Shown here one piece after another: positions 1 through 7,828 of a stretch of DNA of 64,000 nucleotides. A program made the translations under genes and the position numbers. Numbering within the stretch: the stretch's first letter is position 1; each line of letters opens with the position of its first letter. The notes beneath the pieces are model-generated. The model made no database searches. It worked only from the letters and a program-made list of their open reading frames with translations, and had not been told where the DNA came from. This stretch comes from Chloracidobacterium sp. (GTDB lineage Bacteria > Acidobacteriota > Blastocatellia > Pyrinomonadales > Pyrinomonadaceae), in NCBI GenBank assembly GCA_016720705.1, contig JADKKB010000007.1:1674001-1738000 (forward strand), written 5' to 3'.

Positions 1-1
1 T

Positions 2-754
2 GAAATGGCTCTTAAATTTGCTGACGGATTGATGCCAGTGCAATTAACTAAAGCCGAGGGCGACTATTTTGAGAAATGGATTTACGTCGATGCAAAGGGG
101 CAACAATCGATCGATAAAGAATTCTTTCATGCGGGTTCCTTTGTCGAGGGTCGTACTTTTGTAAGTGTTGGTTTTGATGAGTGGGCGTTGATAGACAAGA
201 GCGGAAAGGAAGTTACTAAGCGACACTTCGATAGCAATGATCCTTGGAATGTTTTTGCCGAGGGACTTACGGCCGTAAAAGTGAAAAAGAAGTGGGGATA
301 TATAGACCGCTCCGGCAAATTCATTATAAAACCTAGATTCGACAATGCCGACAATTTTTCTGAGGGTTTGGCGGTCGTTACCGTTGGGTGTTATGACGGT
401 TATATCGACAAAAGTGGGAAGTTTGTCATCCCGCCCAGGTTTGAAACCGCTGGGAAATTTTCGGGCGGCTTAGCCGCAGTTGCTCCTGAAGGCGATATAC
501 CGTGGAGCCACAAATTTGAGATTAAAGGAAAGTCGTATGCAATGTGTGGGGCGGGCCTGGGTTCAAACGCGCCACAAGGTTATATCGACAAAACAGGACG
601 AATGGTCATAGAACCAAAATTCGGTCGTGGTTTTCCGTTCTCGAATGGAATCGCAATGGTCTCGTTTGACGAACCGCCCGACGTTCTCCTGGCGATAGGT
701 AAAAGAGGCTACATTGACCGAACAGGCAATTATATTTGGCAGCCAACAAAGTAA
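2..754 (+). CDS. WG-repeat protein, 5' end outside window
   Basis: The protein is built of WG repeats (Pfam WG_beta_rep type), each with a core like WGYIDRSGKFII followed by a phenylalanine-rich segment and an EGLAVV-type strand. At least four copies are visible, around residues 95-125, 133-160, 195-222 and 233-246. The frame is open to the window edge and no ribosome site is visible before the first in-window ATG at position 5, so the true start is probably upstream. WG repeats are beta-rich modules found in many bacterial secreted or cytoplasmic proteins and their ligands are mostly unknown. The gene ends 18 bases before hppD on the same strand; I infer no functional link. Family assignment is confident, function is not. 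Confidence 0.8.
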   Translation, partial: EMALKFADGLMPVQLTKAEGDYFEKWIYVDAKGQQSIDKEFFHAGSFVEGRTFVSVGFDEWALIDKSGKEVTKRHFDSNDPWNVFAEGLTAVKVKKKWGYIDRSGKFIIKPRFDNADNFSEGLAVVTVGCYDGYIDKSGKFVIPPRFETAGKFSGGLAAVAPEGDIPWSHKFEIKGKSYAMCGAGLGSNAPQGYIDKTGRMVIEPKFGRGFPFSNGIAMVSFDEPPDVLLAIGKRGYIDRTGNYIWQPTK

Positions 755-772
755 TATTAGAAGAAACACATT

Positions 773-1882
773 ATGACAACACAAAATCCATTAGGGCTAA
801 AGAAGATACATCACGTTGAGTTTTACGTTGGGAATGCGAAGCAGGCGGAGTTTTATTACCGCAAGGCATTCGGGTTTTCGCGGGCGGCGTATTCGGGGCT
901 TGAGACCGGTAATCGTGAGACGACTAGCTATCTGATGCGGCAGTCGAATATCAACTTTTTACTCACAACACCGCTCTCGCCGGAGCATCCGGCGGCGGAG
1001 CATATCAAGGTGCACGGCGACGGCGTTCGCGATATTGCGTTTTACGTCGAGGACGCCGATCACGCATTTAACGAGGCCGTAAAACGCGGAGCGACGCCCG
1101 TAACTGAGCCGCACGATATGACGGACGAGAATGGCTCGATCCGCCACGCTGCGATCGCGACCTATGGCGACACGATACACTCATTCATCTCGTATAACAC
1201 GGACAACGGTCACAATTACAACGGTGTTTTCCTTCCCGGATTCACTGCTCAGGATGTCGCGGGCTCACCGACCGGCATAATGCTGGTCGATCACATCGTG
1301 GGCAACGTCGAGCTGGGCAAGATGACCCACTGGTGCGACTTTTACCGCGATGTGATGGGCTTTTTCCGCTATATCACGTTCGACGATAACGACATCTCGA
1401 CCGAATATTCGTCATTGATGTCGATCGTTATGTCGGACGGCCAGCATAATATCAAGTTTCCGATCAACGAGCCGGCATCGGGCAAGGGCGGCAAATCGCA
1501 GATCCAGGAGTACATCGATTTTTATCGTTCGGCAGGCGCCCAGCATATCGCATTGCTATGTCGGGACGTTCGAGCGACGGTCACAACACTTCAGGAGAAT
1601 GGCGTTGAATTCCTGACCATACCTGACTCGTATTACGATGATTTGCTGGATCGTGTCGGCCCCATCGACGAAGACCTCGAAAGCCTCAAGAAACTCGGCA
1701 TCCTCGTTGACCGCGACGACGAAGGCTACCTGCTCCAGATATTCACAAAGCCCGTCGAGGATCGTCCGACTGTGTTCTACGAGATTCTGCAACGAAAGGG
1801 CTGCAAAGGCTTTGGCAAGGGCAACTTCAAGGCATTGTTCGTCTCGATCGAGGAAGAGCAGAGGCGACGGGGAAATTTGTGA
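773..1882 (+). CDS. hppD: 4-hydroxyphenylpyruvate dioxygenase
   Basis: This enzyme converts 4-hydroxyphenylpyruvate to homogentisate in tyrosine catabolism, using Fe(II) and O2 in the cytoplasm. The 369 residues match the usual family length. Two VOC half-domains are visible, about 10-150 and 170-345. The expected iron ligands are present: His174 in VDHIVG, His258 in AQHIALL and Glu337 in FYEILQ, followed by the family C-terminus rich in Gly and Phe (KGFGKGNFKALF). The next pathway enzyme, homogentisate dioxygenase, lies at 3591 rather than directly downstream, because about 1.7 kb of unrelated genes and remnants separate the two. A remnant of another gene overlaps the stop codon by four bases (GTGA), which suggests an older operon here. 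Confidence 0.96.
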   Translation: MTTQNPLGLKKIHHVEFYVGNAKQAEFYYRKAFGFSRAAYSGLETGNRETTSYLMRQSNINFLLTTPLSPEHPAAEHIKVHGDGVRDIAFYVEDADHAFNEAVKRGATPVTEPHDMTDENGSIRHAAIATYGDTIHSFISYNTDNGHNYNGVFLPGFTAQDVAGSPTGIMLVDHIVGNVELGKMTHWCDFYRDVMGFFRYITFDDNDISTEYSSLMSIVMSDGQHNIKFPINEPASGKGGKSQIQEYIDFYRSAGAQHIALLCRDVRATVTTLQENGVEFLTIPDSYYDDLLDRVGPIDEDLESLKKLGILVDRDDEGYLLQIFTKPVEDRPTVFYEILQRKGCKGFGKGNFKALFVSIEEEQRRRGNL

Positions 1883-1962
1883 TACTTAAATATGAAAGTT
1901 CGGACTTTGATCCGCTGGTCGACATCTTTTGCTCGAACATTCCCAGGTATTTCGTACTATAG
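1879..1962 (+). pseudogene. N-terminal remnant of a GNAT-like acetyltransferase gene
   Basis: A GTG codon overlapping the hppD stop opens a 27-codon frame (VILKYESSDFDPLVDIFCSN and seven more residues) ending at TAG 1960. The pattern of a short beta strand, then SSDFDPLVDIF, then NIPRYF resembles the first strand and helix of GNAT acetyltransferases. Nothing like the rest of a GNAT domain follows before the next gene at 2058. The GTGA overlap is typical of translational coupling. I read it as the stump of a gene once translated after hppD, but the match is short and recalled, so a chance frame is possible. Confidence 0.35.
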
Positions 1963-2057
1963 GAATAGCCGGTATTTTGAGAGGTTCGCGCAGAATAGGC
2001 CTAATTATATTCGGTGATAGGGCTCGATAATTTCAAAATGAGGTTAGACAGTAAAAT

Positions 2058-2990
2058 ATGAATATATTGAACAAACGTATTCTGTCGTTAATTGCAATCG
2101 TTCTTTTTGTGTGCTTGGCTACACAGGCCCAGCCGCCGGAATTCAAAAGGACGGCCGACCCGAATTATAGTCCCGACGGCAAGTTCATTGTCTATTCGGC
2201 AAGTATCTCGAAAGGGAGCGATGAGGTTTCAAAAGGTCTGAGCATAATGTCGGCCGATGGCACGAAGATCAAGTCCTTGACGCCAAATGTTAATGATCTG
2301 TTTGACGGATTCCCTGCATTCAGCCCGGATGGCAAGCGGATCGTTTTTCTGCGTGGCATCGGAAAAGCTTACCCCGATGTTTGGGTGATAAATTCTGATG
2401 GAAGCGGGCTGAAACAGCTGACAAAAACCAAGGAGAATGAACTCCGGCCTGAATTCAATCACGATGGTACTGGTGTGGTTTTCGTTAGGAATGTTTCTCG
2501 AAGCTGGAGTAGTGAATATGGTTCACTCCACTCGATCGACCTCACTTCGTTTACAGAGCAGCAGATCTTAGCTAGCGATTATCAGGTCACGCATGCAGTA
2601 CCGACCTCGCGAGGTTTGTACTTAGTCGCAATGGCTAAGTTTGACGCGACCGGAAAACCAGATCGTGCGGCAAAGGGAAATCAGATCACGCTTGTCAGCC
2701 CGACCGGCGAAGTCAGCCCGAAAGCTCCGGTCGCCCTACCTGATGGCAATCCTATTATCACTCGAATTCAGACTACACGTGTCGGCGAATTCAAGATCTA
2801 CGCCACCGGCGACGGGAAATGGCCCGAGCGTGTCGCATTCCTTATTACCCCAAAAATCGTCGAGAAACTAGAGGATTGCGAATGCTCAATGTCGCCCGAT
2901 GGTGCAAAGTTGATCACATCGGGTAACGGATCGATGATTAACGTAAAAGGTATTCGAGAAGCACGAGGCGTTACTATCGGAACAAAATAA
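2058..2990 (+). CDS. Secreted TolB-like beta-propeller protein
   Basis: The protein has an N-terminal signal peptide (residues 1-24, hydrophobic core LSLIAIVLFVCLA, probable cleavage after TQA) followed by WD40-like/TolB-type PD40 repeats. These are recognisable as DPNYSPDGKFIVYSA (about 36-50), FPAFSPDGKRIVFLR (about 85-99) and RPEFNHDGTGVVFVR. PD40 blades form beta-propellers that usually bind other envelope proteins, and no enzymatic motif is visible. At 310 residues it is shorter than TolB, and no Pal or Tol genes are nearby, so a true TolB role is not supported. The stop codon overlaps the ATG of the chimeric remnant that follows (TAATG). Confidence 0.75.
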   Translation: MNILNKRILSLIAIVLFVCLATQAQPPEFKRTADPNYSPDGKFIVYSASISKGSDEVSKGLSIMSADGTKIKSLTPNVNDLFDGFPAFSPDGKRIVFLRGIGKAYPDVWVINSDGSGLKQLTKTKENELRPEFNHDGTGVVFVRNVSRSWSSEYGSLHSIDLTSFTEQQILASDYQVTHAVPTSRGLYLVAMAKFDATGKPDRAAKGNQITLVSPTGEVSPKAPVALPDGNPIITRIQTTRVGEFKIYATGDGKWPERVAFLITPKIVEKLEDCECSMSPDGAKLITSGNGSMINVKGIREARGVTIGTK

Positions 2991-3097
2991 TGGAGCTGAA
3001 ATACCATACCGGTTTCGGCAACGGGTTTGGTAAAGGCAACTTAAAGGCGTTATTTGTTTCTATTGTAGAAGAGCAGCGACGGCGGGGAAATTTGTAG
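2990..3097 (+). pseudogene. Chimeric remnant: hmgA start joined to hppD end
   Basis: This is a 35-codon frame with ATG and TAG. Its first 11 residues (MELKYHTGFGN) match the start of homogentisate dioxygenase at 3591 (MNLKYQTGFGN). From GFGKGNLKALFVSI to RRRGNL it matches the last 24 residues of HppD (1811-1879). The join falls in a shared Gly-Phe-Gly-Asn/Lys stretch whose DNA is nearly identical in both genes (TTTGGCAA or TTCGGCAA), pointing to microhomology-mediated recombination. Codons differ from both present copies at many third positions, so the scar is old or came from a diverged copy. Whether the short peptide is made is unknown. Confidence 0.8.
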
Positions 3098-3111
3098 CTA
3101 AAGGGAGGGAA

Positions 3112-3582
3112 ATGCTAACAGTAAAATTCTTGATTGTGATCATCGTGACGATTGTTGGATCAGCATGCGGCTTGACATCGCTTGTTTCCAATTCTCAACA
3201 AATCCAGCCGGGCCGCGATCGATCGGTCCTACTTCCTGCGGAGAAGGCAAAGGATCTAATAAAGCAATGCTCGCGCAAGAGCCCTGGATTTACGGCCACG
3301 TGGGACCCGACCGCCGTAGATATTGCAAAGATGGAGGCAAATTTTAATAAGATCGTCGGCCTCAACTCTGACCTGCAAGACTTCTATATGCAGTATGTCG
3401 GATTAGTTGTGGACGGAAAGAAAGTTATCTATATTAATGCCTTTAAGGACGAATCTTCTTCGCAATCGAATTGGAAAACAATTCCAACAATAGTTTGCGA
3501 TGGCGGGGAATCATTTTGGGGAATTCTATTTGACGTCCAAAAAGGAGAATTTTTTGATTTAACCTTCAATGGAGGGCCTTAA
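3112..3582 (+). CDS. Putative lipoprotein of unknown function
   Basis: I do not recognise a family for the mature part. The N-terminus is a lipoprotein signal: a hydrophobic stretch (FLIVIIVTIVGSAC) ending in a plausible lipobox with Cys19, so the product is probably lipid-anchored. A good Shine-Dalgarno (GGGAGGG) lies a few bases before the ATG. The remaining 137 residues are soluble, with two cysteines (in KQCSRKSPG and TIVCDGGESFWG) that could pair. The gene sits between the chimeric remnant and hmgA, inside the segment that now separates the two tyrosine-degradation genes. Confidence 0.6.
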   Translation: MLTVKFLIVIIVTIVGSACGLTSLVSNSQQIQPGRDRSVLLPAEKAKDLIKQCSRKSPGFTATWDPTAVDIAKMEANFNKIVGLNSDLQDFYMQYVGLVVDGKKVIYINAFKDESSSQSNWKTIPTIVCDGGESFWGILFDVQKGEFFDLTFNGGP

Positions 3583-3590
3583 ACAATCTA

Positions 3591-4880
3591 ATGAATCTCA
3601 AATACCAGACAGGTTTCGGCAATGAGTTTGCCACGGAGGCGGTCGAGGGGGCTTTACCCATCGGGCGCAATTCGCCGCAGAAGGCTCCGCTTGGGCTTTA
3701 TGCCGAGCAGCTTTCAGGCACGGCTTTTACGGTACCGCGTGCGGGCAATAAGCGGACTTGGACGTACCGTATCCGCCCGAGTGCGATGCATCGGCCATTT
3801 GAGCGGCTCGACAACAAAAGATGGCAGAGTACGCCTGACGTGAGTGAGGTAACTCCGAACCAACTTCGCTGGGACCCGCTGCAGGTGCCGACCGAACCTA
3901 CGGACTTCATCGACGGTATCACGACCATAGCACTAAACGGCGACCTGTTTTCGCAAACGGGTATCGGCATCCATATCTATGCGTGCAACAAAGGTATGGG
4001 CGATCGTTATTTTTACAACGCGGACGCCGAAATGCTGATCGTGCCCGAGATGGGCCGAATTGGTTTTCTCACAGAGCTTGGAGCTATCCAAGCCGGGCCG
4101 GGCGAGGTTGTGGTAATTCCGCGCGGGGTGAGGTTTAAGGCCGAGACGCACTCTGACGATACGCAGTGCCGCGGATATATCTGCGAGAATTACGGAGCGC
4201 ATTTTAAATTACCCGACCTTGGGCCGATCGGGGCCAACGGGCTCGCGAACCCGCGGGATTTTGAGACACCGGTCGCCTGGTACGAGGATATCGACGGCGA
4301 ATTCACTCAGGTCGCAAAATTTGGCGGCAATATTTGGTCGGCACCGATGACGCATTCGCCGCTCGACGTAGTCGCGTGGCACGGCAATTATGCTCCCTAC
4401 CGTTATGACTTACGCCGATTCAACACTATTGGCTCGATCTCGTACGATCATCCTGACCCGAGCATTTTCACCGTGCTGACGTCGCCATCGGGCGATGCGG
4501 GAGTTGCAAATTGCGACTTTGCCATATTTCCCGAACGCTGGCTCGTCGGCGAAGACACGTTTCGTCCGCCGTGGTACCACCGTAACTATATGTCCGAATA
4601 TATGGGCTTGGTTTACGGCCAGTACGACGCGAAAGAGGAGGGCTTTTTGCCCGGCGGCGGTTCGCTCCATAACCAAATGTCCGCACACGGCCCGGACCTC
4701 GACGCCTTTGAAAAAGCATCGAACGCCGATCTCGCTCCGCAAAAACTCGAGGGCACAATGGCATTTATGTTCGAATCGCGGTACATAATCCGCCCGACTC
4801 GCTTTGCGATGGAAACCGCACAATTGCAGCACAATTACAGTGAAGTGTGGCAGGGCTTCAAGAAGAACTTCGATAGCTAA
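3591..4880 (+). CDS. hmgA: Homogentisate 1,2-dioxygenase
   Basis: This Fe(II) enzyme opens the homogentisate ring to maleylacetoacetate, the step after HppD in tyrosine breakdown. The 429-residue length is normal for the family. The characteristic N-terminus (YQTGFGNEFATEA) and the active-site block are intact. By comparison with the human enzyme the iron ligands should be His330 and Glu336 in PWYHRNYMSEYMGL and His366 in MSAHGPD. The spacing to the preceding lipoprotein gene is only 8 bases, so co-transcription is likely. Maleylacetoacetate isomerase and fumarylacetoacetase are not in the window. Confidence is very high. Confidence 0.97.
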   Translation: MNLKYQTGFGNEFATEAVEGALPIGRNSPQKAPLGLYAEQLSGTAFTVPRAGNKRTWTYRIRPSAMHRPFERLDNKRWQSTPDVSEVTPNQLRWDPLQVPTEPTDFIDGITTIALNGDLFSQTGIGIHIYACNKGMGDRYFYNADAEMLIVPEMGRIGFLTELGAIQAGPGEVVVIPRGVRFKAETHSDDTQCRGYICENYGAHFKLPDLGPIGANGLANPRDFETPVAWYEDIDGEFTQVAKFGGNIWSAPMTHSPLDVVAWHGNYAPYRYDLRRFNTIGSISYDHPDPSIFTVLTSPSGDAGVANCDFAIFPERWLVGEDTFRPPWYHRNYMSEYMGLVYGQYDAKEEGFLPGGGSLHNQMSAHGPDLDAFEKASNADLAPQKLEGTMAFMFESRYIIRPTRFAMETAQLQHNYSEVWQGFKKNFDS

Positions 4881-4898
4881 GGGTTTGGAGGAATTGAG

Positions 4899-5321
4899 AT
4901 GAGATCAACTTTATTTTCAATCGTTTTTCTTATCGCGTTTTTCGCATTTGTCAGTATCGCAAATATTAACGGACAGACACAGAAGCGGCTTACCTCGACG
5001 CCGAAGGCGTTTCAAACCTTCTTTGCAAAATTCAAGAGAGCCACGGTAAATGGCGATAAGAAGGTCGTCGCTACGATGACTTCGTTTCCGTTCCGATACG
5101 GATGGGATGCGGGAGACGAAGGCACATATGATCGGGCCCAATTCCTCGCAAATTTCGATAAGATATTCGGCGATGCTCGAAACCTATTTAGGCAGAAAAA
5201 TCCAAAGTTCTATATCGGGAATCACTCATACGGTCTGACGAACGAAGAGGACGCATCACACTACCGGTTTGAAAAACGCGGCTCGATTTACAAGTTTGTC
5301 GCCTTTGTCGTCGAACCATGA
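4899..5321 (+). CDS. Secreted small protein, unknown
   Basis: A 140-residue protein with a clear Sec signal peptide (MRSTLFSIVFLIAFFAFVSI, cleavage near NING-QTQ). The mature region begins with TPKAFQTFFAKFKRATVNGDKKVVATMTSFPF, a helix-then-strand layout like that of NTF2/SnoaL-type proteins that begin with an amphipathic helix and a 'GD...V..M..FPF' turn; I cannot assign the fold firmly. A Shine-Dalgarno GGAGG precedes the ATG by about 9 bases. It follows hmgA by 18 bases and could be read through from it, but nothing links it to tyrosine degradation. Confidence 0.6.
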   Translation: MRSTLFSIVFLIAFFAFVSIANINGQTQKRLTSTPKAFQTFFAKFKRATVNGDKKVVATMTSFPFRYGWDAGDEGTYDRAQFLANFDKIFGDARNLFRQKNPKFYIGNHSYGLTNEEDASHYRFEKRGSIYKFVAFVVEP

Positions 5322-5343
5322 TCGGATTTGTGTGCCTCTCATT

Positions 5344-6015
5344 ATGGCCGAGAACAGCGAACTTAAATTTATCGCAACACCGGAAAAAGGCGAAGTTTCA
5401 GCCCTACTGACGCGGCCGGATGGAGCGACGCATTTGCTAGTCTTAGGGCATGGCTCAAGCACAAATATGCGGCATTCGACGATGGAGGCGATCGCAGAGA
5501 GTCTCGCTAGGCTAGGCATTGCAACCTTTCGTTATAACTTTCCTTACAGTGAAAACGGCCGTGGGCGGGATTCGAATGACGTTTGCGTGGCGACGGTTCG
5601 AATTGCGGCAAGAGCGGCGCGCGAAGCGGCACCTGATCTGTCCTTGCTCGCGGGCGGGCATTCATTCGGCGGGCGTATGACATCGACCGCTCAATCCAAA
5701 GAGCCGATTGACCGTGTAAAAGGCTTGGTTTTCTTTTCGTTTCCGCTACATCTCGCCGGACGGCCTGACACAAAACGCGCCGAGCACCTCGCAAATATTG
5801 ATGTTCCGATGCTCTTTCTTTCGGGGACACGCGATGAACTTGCGACGCTCGATCTGCTCGAACCGACGATCAAAGGTCTCGGCGAGCGAGCAACGCTTCA
5901 CCTGATCGACACCGCAAATCACAGCTACAAGATCCTCAAAAAAACGCGAACGTCCGACGAAGATGTTTTCACCGAAATGGCCCGCGTGACGCGCGAATGG
6001 CTTCTGAGCATCTGA
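5344..6015 (+). CDS. Alpha/beta hydrolase, KANL3/Tex30-like
   Basis: A 223-residue single-domain alpha/beta hydrolase of the dienelactone hydrolase-like KANL3/Tex30 group. The oxyanion-side motif GHGSSTNMRHSTM is near residue 38, the nucleophile elbow GGHSFGGR near residue 105, the acid Asp in SGTRDEL near 167, and the catalytic His in DTANHSYKIL near 195. The frame is open further upstream into the preceding gene, but ATG at 5344 is preferred: it begins just before the conserved first strand and leaves a 22-base gap after the previous stop. The natural substrate is unknown; small esters or acylated metabolites are plausible. Confidence 0.82.
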   Translation: MAENSELKFIATPEKGEVSALLTRPDGATHLLVLGHGSSTNMRHSTMEAIAESLARLGIATFRYNFPYSENGRGRDSNDVCVATVRIAARAAREAAPDLSLLAGGHSFGGRMTSTAQSKEPIDRVKGLVFFSFPLHLAGRPDTKRAEHLANIDVPMLFLSGTRDELATLDLLEPTIKGLGERATLHLIDTANHSYKILKKTRTSDEDVFTEMARVTREWLLSI

Positions 6016-6056
6016 TATTTTTTTTACTTGCCCGGCGCAATTTGTAATAGAATCTA

Positions 6057-6719
6057 ATGCGTATGAGACACTTCATTTTTCTAGTCGGCATAATGATATT
6101 CGCATCGGTCGCCTCACCGTCGCAGTCGCCGACGGGCGAAGCGCAAAACAAGCCGTTTTTGATGTCGGTAGAGGATGTGTTTTACATTTCGGGGCGTGGC
6201 GTTGTCGCGACCGGAAAGATCGAACGCGGTACGATCAAAACCGGCGATACGGTCGAGATCATTGGGATTCGTGCCACAAAAACCGCAACTGTTTCGGGCA
6301 TCGAACGGTTTCGCAAGATCGTGGCCGAGGGAACGGCCGGCGAGATCGTCGGCATAATGTTGCGAGGCGTCGAGCGAATGGACGTCGAACGCGGACAAGT
6401 GATCGCAGATCCGGGCAGCACCAAGGCTTTCACCAAGTTTAGGGCAAAGATCGATCTGACCTTGGTAAGTGACGGTGGTCGAAAGACGCCTATGGCGAGC
6501 GGATTCAGGCCGCAAGTTATGATCCGGACCGGCAGCTTTTCCGGAAGTTTGACCTTTAGTTTGGGAAAGACCCAAGCCGCTGCAGGAGACAAGGACGTTG
6601 AGGTCGAGATCGAATTGACGCAACCCGCGCCGCTCGAAAAGGGACAACCCTTTACATTTCGCGAATTCGGCAGGGCGATCGCCACGGGCGTAGTCAGCGA
6701 CGTCATACCACCAAAATAG
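6057..6719 (+). CDS. Exported EF-Tu domain II+III protein lacking the GTPase domain
   Basis: After a signal peptide (n-region MRMRH, hydrophobic FIFLVGIMIFASVA, likely cleavage after SVA) the mature protein aligns by eye along its whole length with elongation factor Tu from the start of domain II to the C-terminus. KPFLMSVEDVFYISGRG, VATGKIERGTIKTGD and MLRGVERMDVERGQV are domain II landmarks; TPMASGFRPQVMIRTG and the closing FREFGRAIATGVVSDV are domain III. No G1-G5 GTP-binding motifs are present, and the length (220) equals domains II and III plus the signal. It is therefore not a translation factor in the usual sense. Exported location is inferred from the signal peptide. The reading frame is intact, arguing against a decayed tuf copy. 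The upstream ribosome site is weak. Confidence 0.85.
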   Translation: MRMRHFIFLVGIMIFASVASPSQSPTGEAQNKPFLMSVEDVFYISGRGVVATGKIERGTIKTGDTVEIIGIRATKTATVSGIERFRKIVAEGTAGEIVGIMLRGVERMDVERGQVIADPGSTKAFTKFRAKIDLTLVSDGGRKTPMASGFRPQVMIRTGSFSGSLTFSLGKTQAAAGDKDVEVEIELTQPAPLEKGQPFTFREFGRAIATGVVSDVIPPK

Positions 6720-6992
6720 ATGTGCCGTAATATCAAAACACTATTCAATTTCGATCCGCCGGCGAATAGCGACGAGGTCAATGCATCGGCACTTCAGTTC
6801 GTACGCAAGTTGTCGGGCTTTAACACACCGTCAAAAGCGAACTCAGCAGCTTTTCTACTTGCGGTGGAGCGTGTTTCGGCGGCCGCTCAGGAGATGTTGA
6901 ATTCTCTCGAAACGAACGCGCCGCCGCGAGACCGTGAGGTCGAAGCCGAGCGAGCGAGAGCAAGATCGGCTATAAGATTTGGGAAGAGTTAG
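6720..6992 (+). CDS. DUF2277 family protein
   Basis: A 90-residue protein matching the small DUF2277 family over its full length. The invariant start MCRNIKTLFNFDPPA and the block ALQFVRKLSGFNTPSKAN are present, followed by a helical C-terminal half. Family members are common in soil bacteria and have no established function. Its ATG directly follows the stop of the EF-Tu-like gene with no spacer, and the following VOC gene begins 4 bases after its stop, so the three are probably one transcript. Confidence 0.88.
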   Translation: MCRNIKTLFNFDPPANSDEVNASALQFVRKLSGFNTPSKANSAAFLLAVERVSAAAQEMLNSLETNAPPRDREVEAERARARSAIRFGKS

Positions 6993-6995
6993 GCT

Positions 6996-7370
6996 ATGGG
7001 TGTATTACGAAAAGTTGTTCAAACGCGACACGTTCTGGCGGTTAAAGATCTAGCCGTTGCTGCCGAATATTTCAAAGAAGAGCTCGGCTTTGATCTCGAT
7101 TTCACCGCTCCCGGCTGGGAGTTTCTATCGTTTGGCGATTTCAAAGTAATGCTTGGCGAGTGCTCCGACGAAATGACCGCCGAGGAAACCGGCAACCACT
7201 CCTGGTTCGCTCACGCCCTTGTTGAAAATGTCGATGATGTCTACGGAGAATTTGTGGAGCGTGGGGCAAAGATACACGCGCCCATATCGACTAAGGCGTG
7301 GGGGATCCGTGACTTCACCGTGATCACGCCGGATGGACATCGGATCGTTTTCGGACAAACAATGAGTTAG
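6996..7370 (+). CDS. VOC (glyoxalase/bleomycin-resistance) family protein
   Basis: A 124-residue single VOC domain: the N-terminal half has VLAVKDLAVAAEYFKEELGF and FLSFGDFKVMLGE, and the second half WFAHALVENVDDVYGEFVERGA and GIRDFTVITPDGHRIVFGQ. The paired beta-alpha-beta-beta-beta halves and the closing Asp-Gly-His strand are typical. Family members act as metal-dependent lyases, isomerases or drug-binding proteins; the sequence does not say which. The gene is tightly packed after the DUF2277 gene and before a small unknown gene at 7379. Confidence 0.85.
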   Translation: MGVLRKVVQTRHVLAVKDLAVAAEYFKEELGFDLDFTAPGWEFLSFGDFKVMLGECSDEMTAEETGNHSWFAHALVENVDDVYGEFVERGAKIHAPISTKAWGIRDFTVITPDGHRIVFGQTMS

Positions 7371-7378
7371 GTGATAAT

Positions 7379-7828
7379 ATGGCGAAACTTTGGAAGAAAG
7401 GTCGCGGAAAGCTCGGCCTATTCGAACCGCTGATCGGCATCTGGGTAGCCGAATCCGACACGCCGATGGGCAAAATGAAATGCACACGCACCTTTGCGAA
7501 GCTGTACGGTGATAAGTGGATAACGCTCGATGCCGACTGGGACTTTGGCGGCAAGCACTACGTGGAACACGCAGTCTACGGTGTCGCGGATGATGGAGCT
7601 ATTACTTTCTGGTCGTTCACTTCGGACGGTAAGCGTTCCGAAGGGAAACTCGCGGACGGCAACGATGTACATTCTGAGGCGATCGCATTCGAAGCACAGA
7701 TGCCGGCGGGACGTGCTCGTATGATCTACTGGCCACACGAAGACGGCTCAGTAAACTGGGCCGTCGAATCAAAAACAAAGAAAGGGTGGAATAGGTTTAC
7801 ACATCACACCTATCGCAAGCTAGGCTGA
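7379..7828 (+). CDS. Conserved small protein, DUF1579/lipocalin-like
   Basis: This 149-residue protein has no signal peptide. The pattern GLFEPLIGIWVAESDTPMGKMKC, TFAKLYGDKWITLDADWDFGG and later WSFTSDGKRSEGK resembles DUF1579 and related small beta-barrel proteins, which open with 'L.GTW' and contain alternating beta strands. I am unsure of the family. Its stop codon directly abuts the stop of the convergent yebC gene, leaving no spacer for a terminator. It may be co-transcribed with the VOC gene eight bases upstream. Confidence 0.55.
   Translation: MAKLWKKGRGKLGLFEPLIGIWVAESDTPMGKMKCTRTFAKLYGDKWITLDADWDFGGKHYVEHAVYGVADDGAITFWSFTSDGKRSEGKLADGNDVHSEAIAFEAQMPAGRARMIYWPHEDGSVNWAVESKTKKGWNRFTHHTYRKLG

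Noticed and set aside
3933..4832. Several antisense frames of 89-140 codons over hmgA
   Set aside because: They overlap a complete, conserved enzyme gene and show no domain or start signals.
6114..6647. 177-aa frame on the minus strand across the EF-Tu-like gene
   Set aside because: It lies fully antisense to a clear protein match, has no ribosome site or family similarity, and reflects codon bias.
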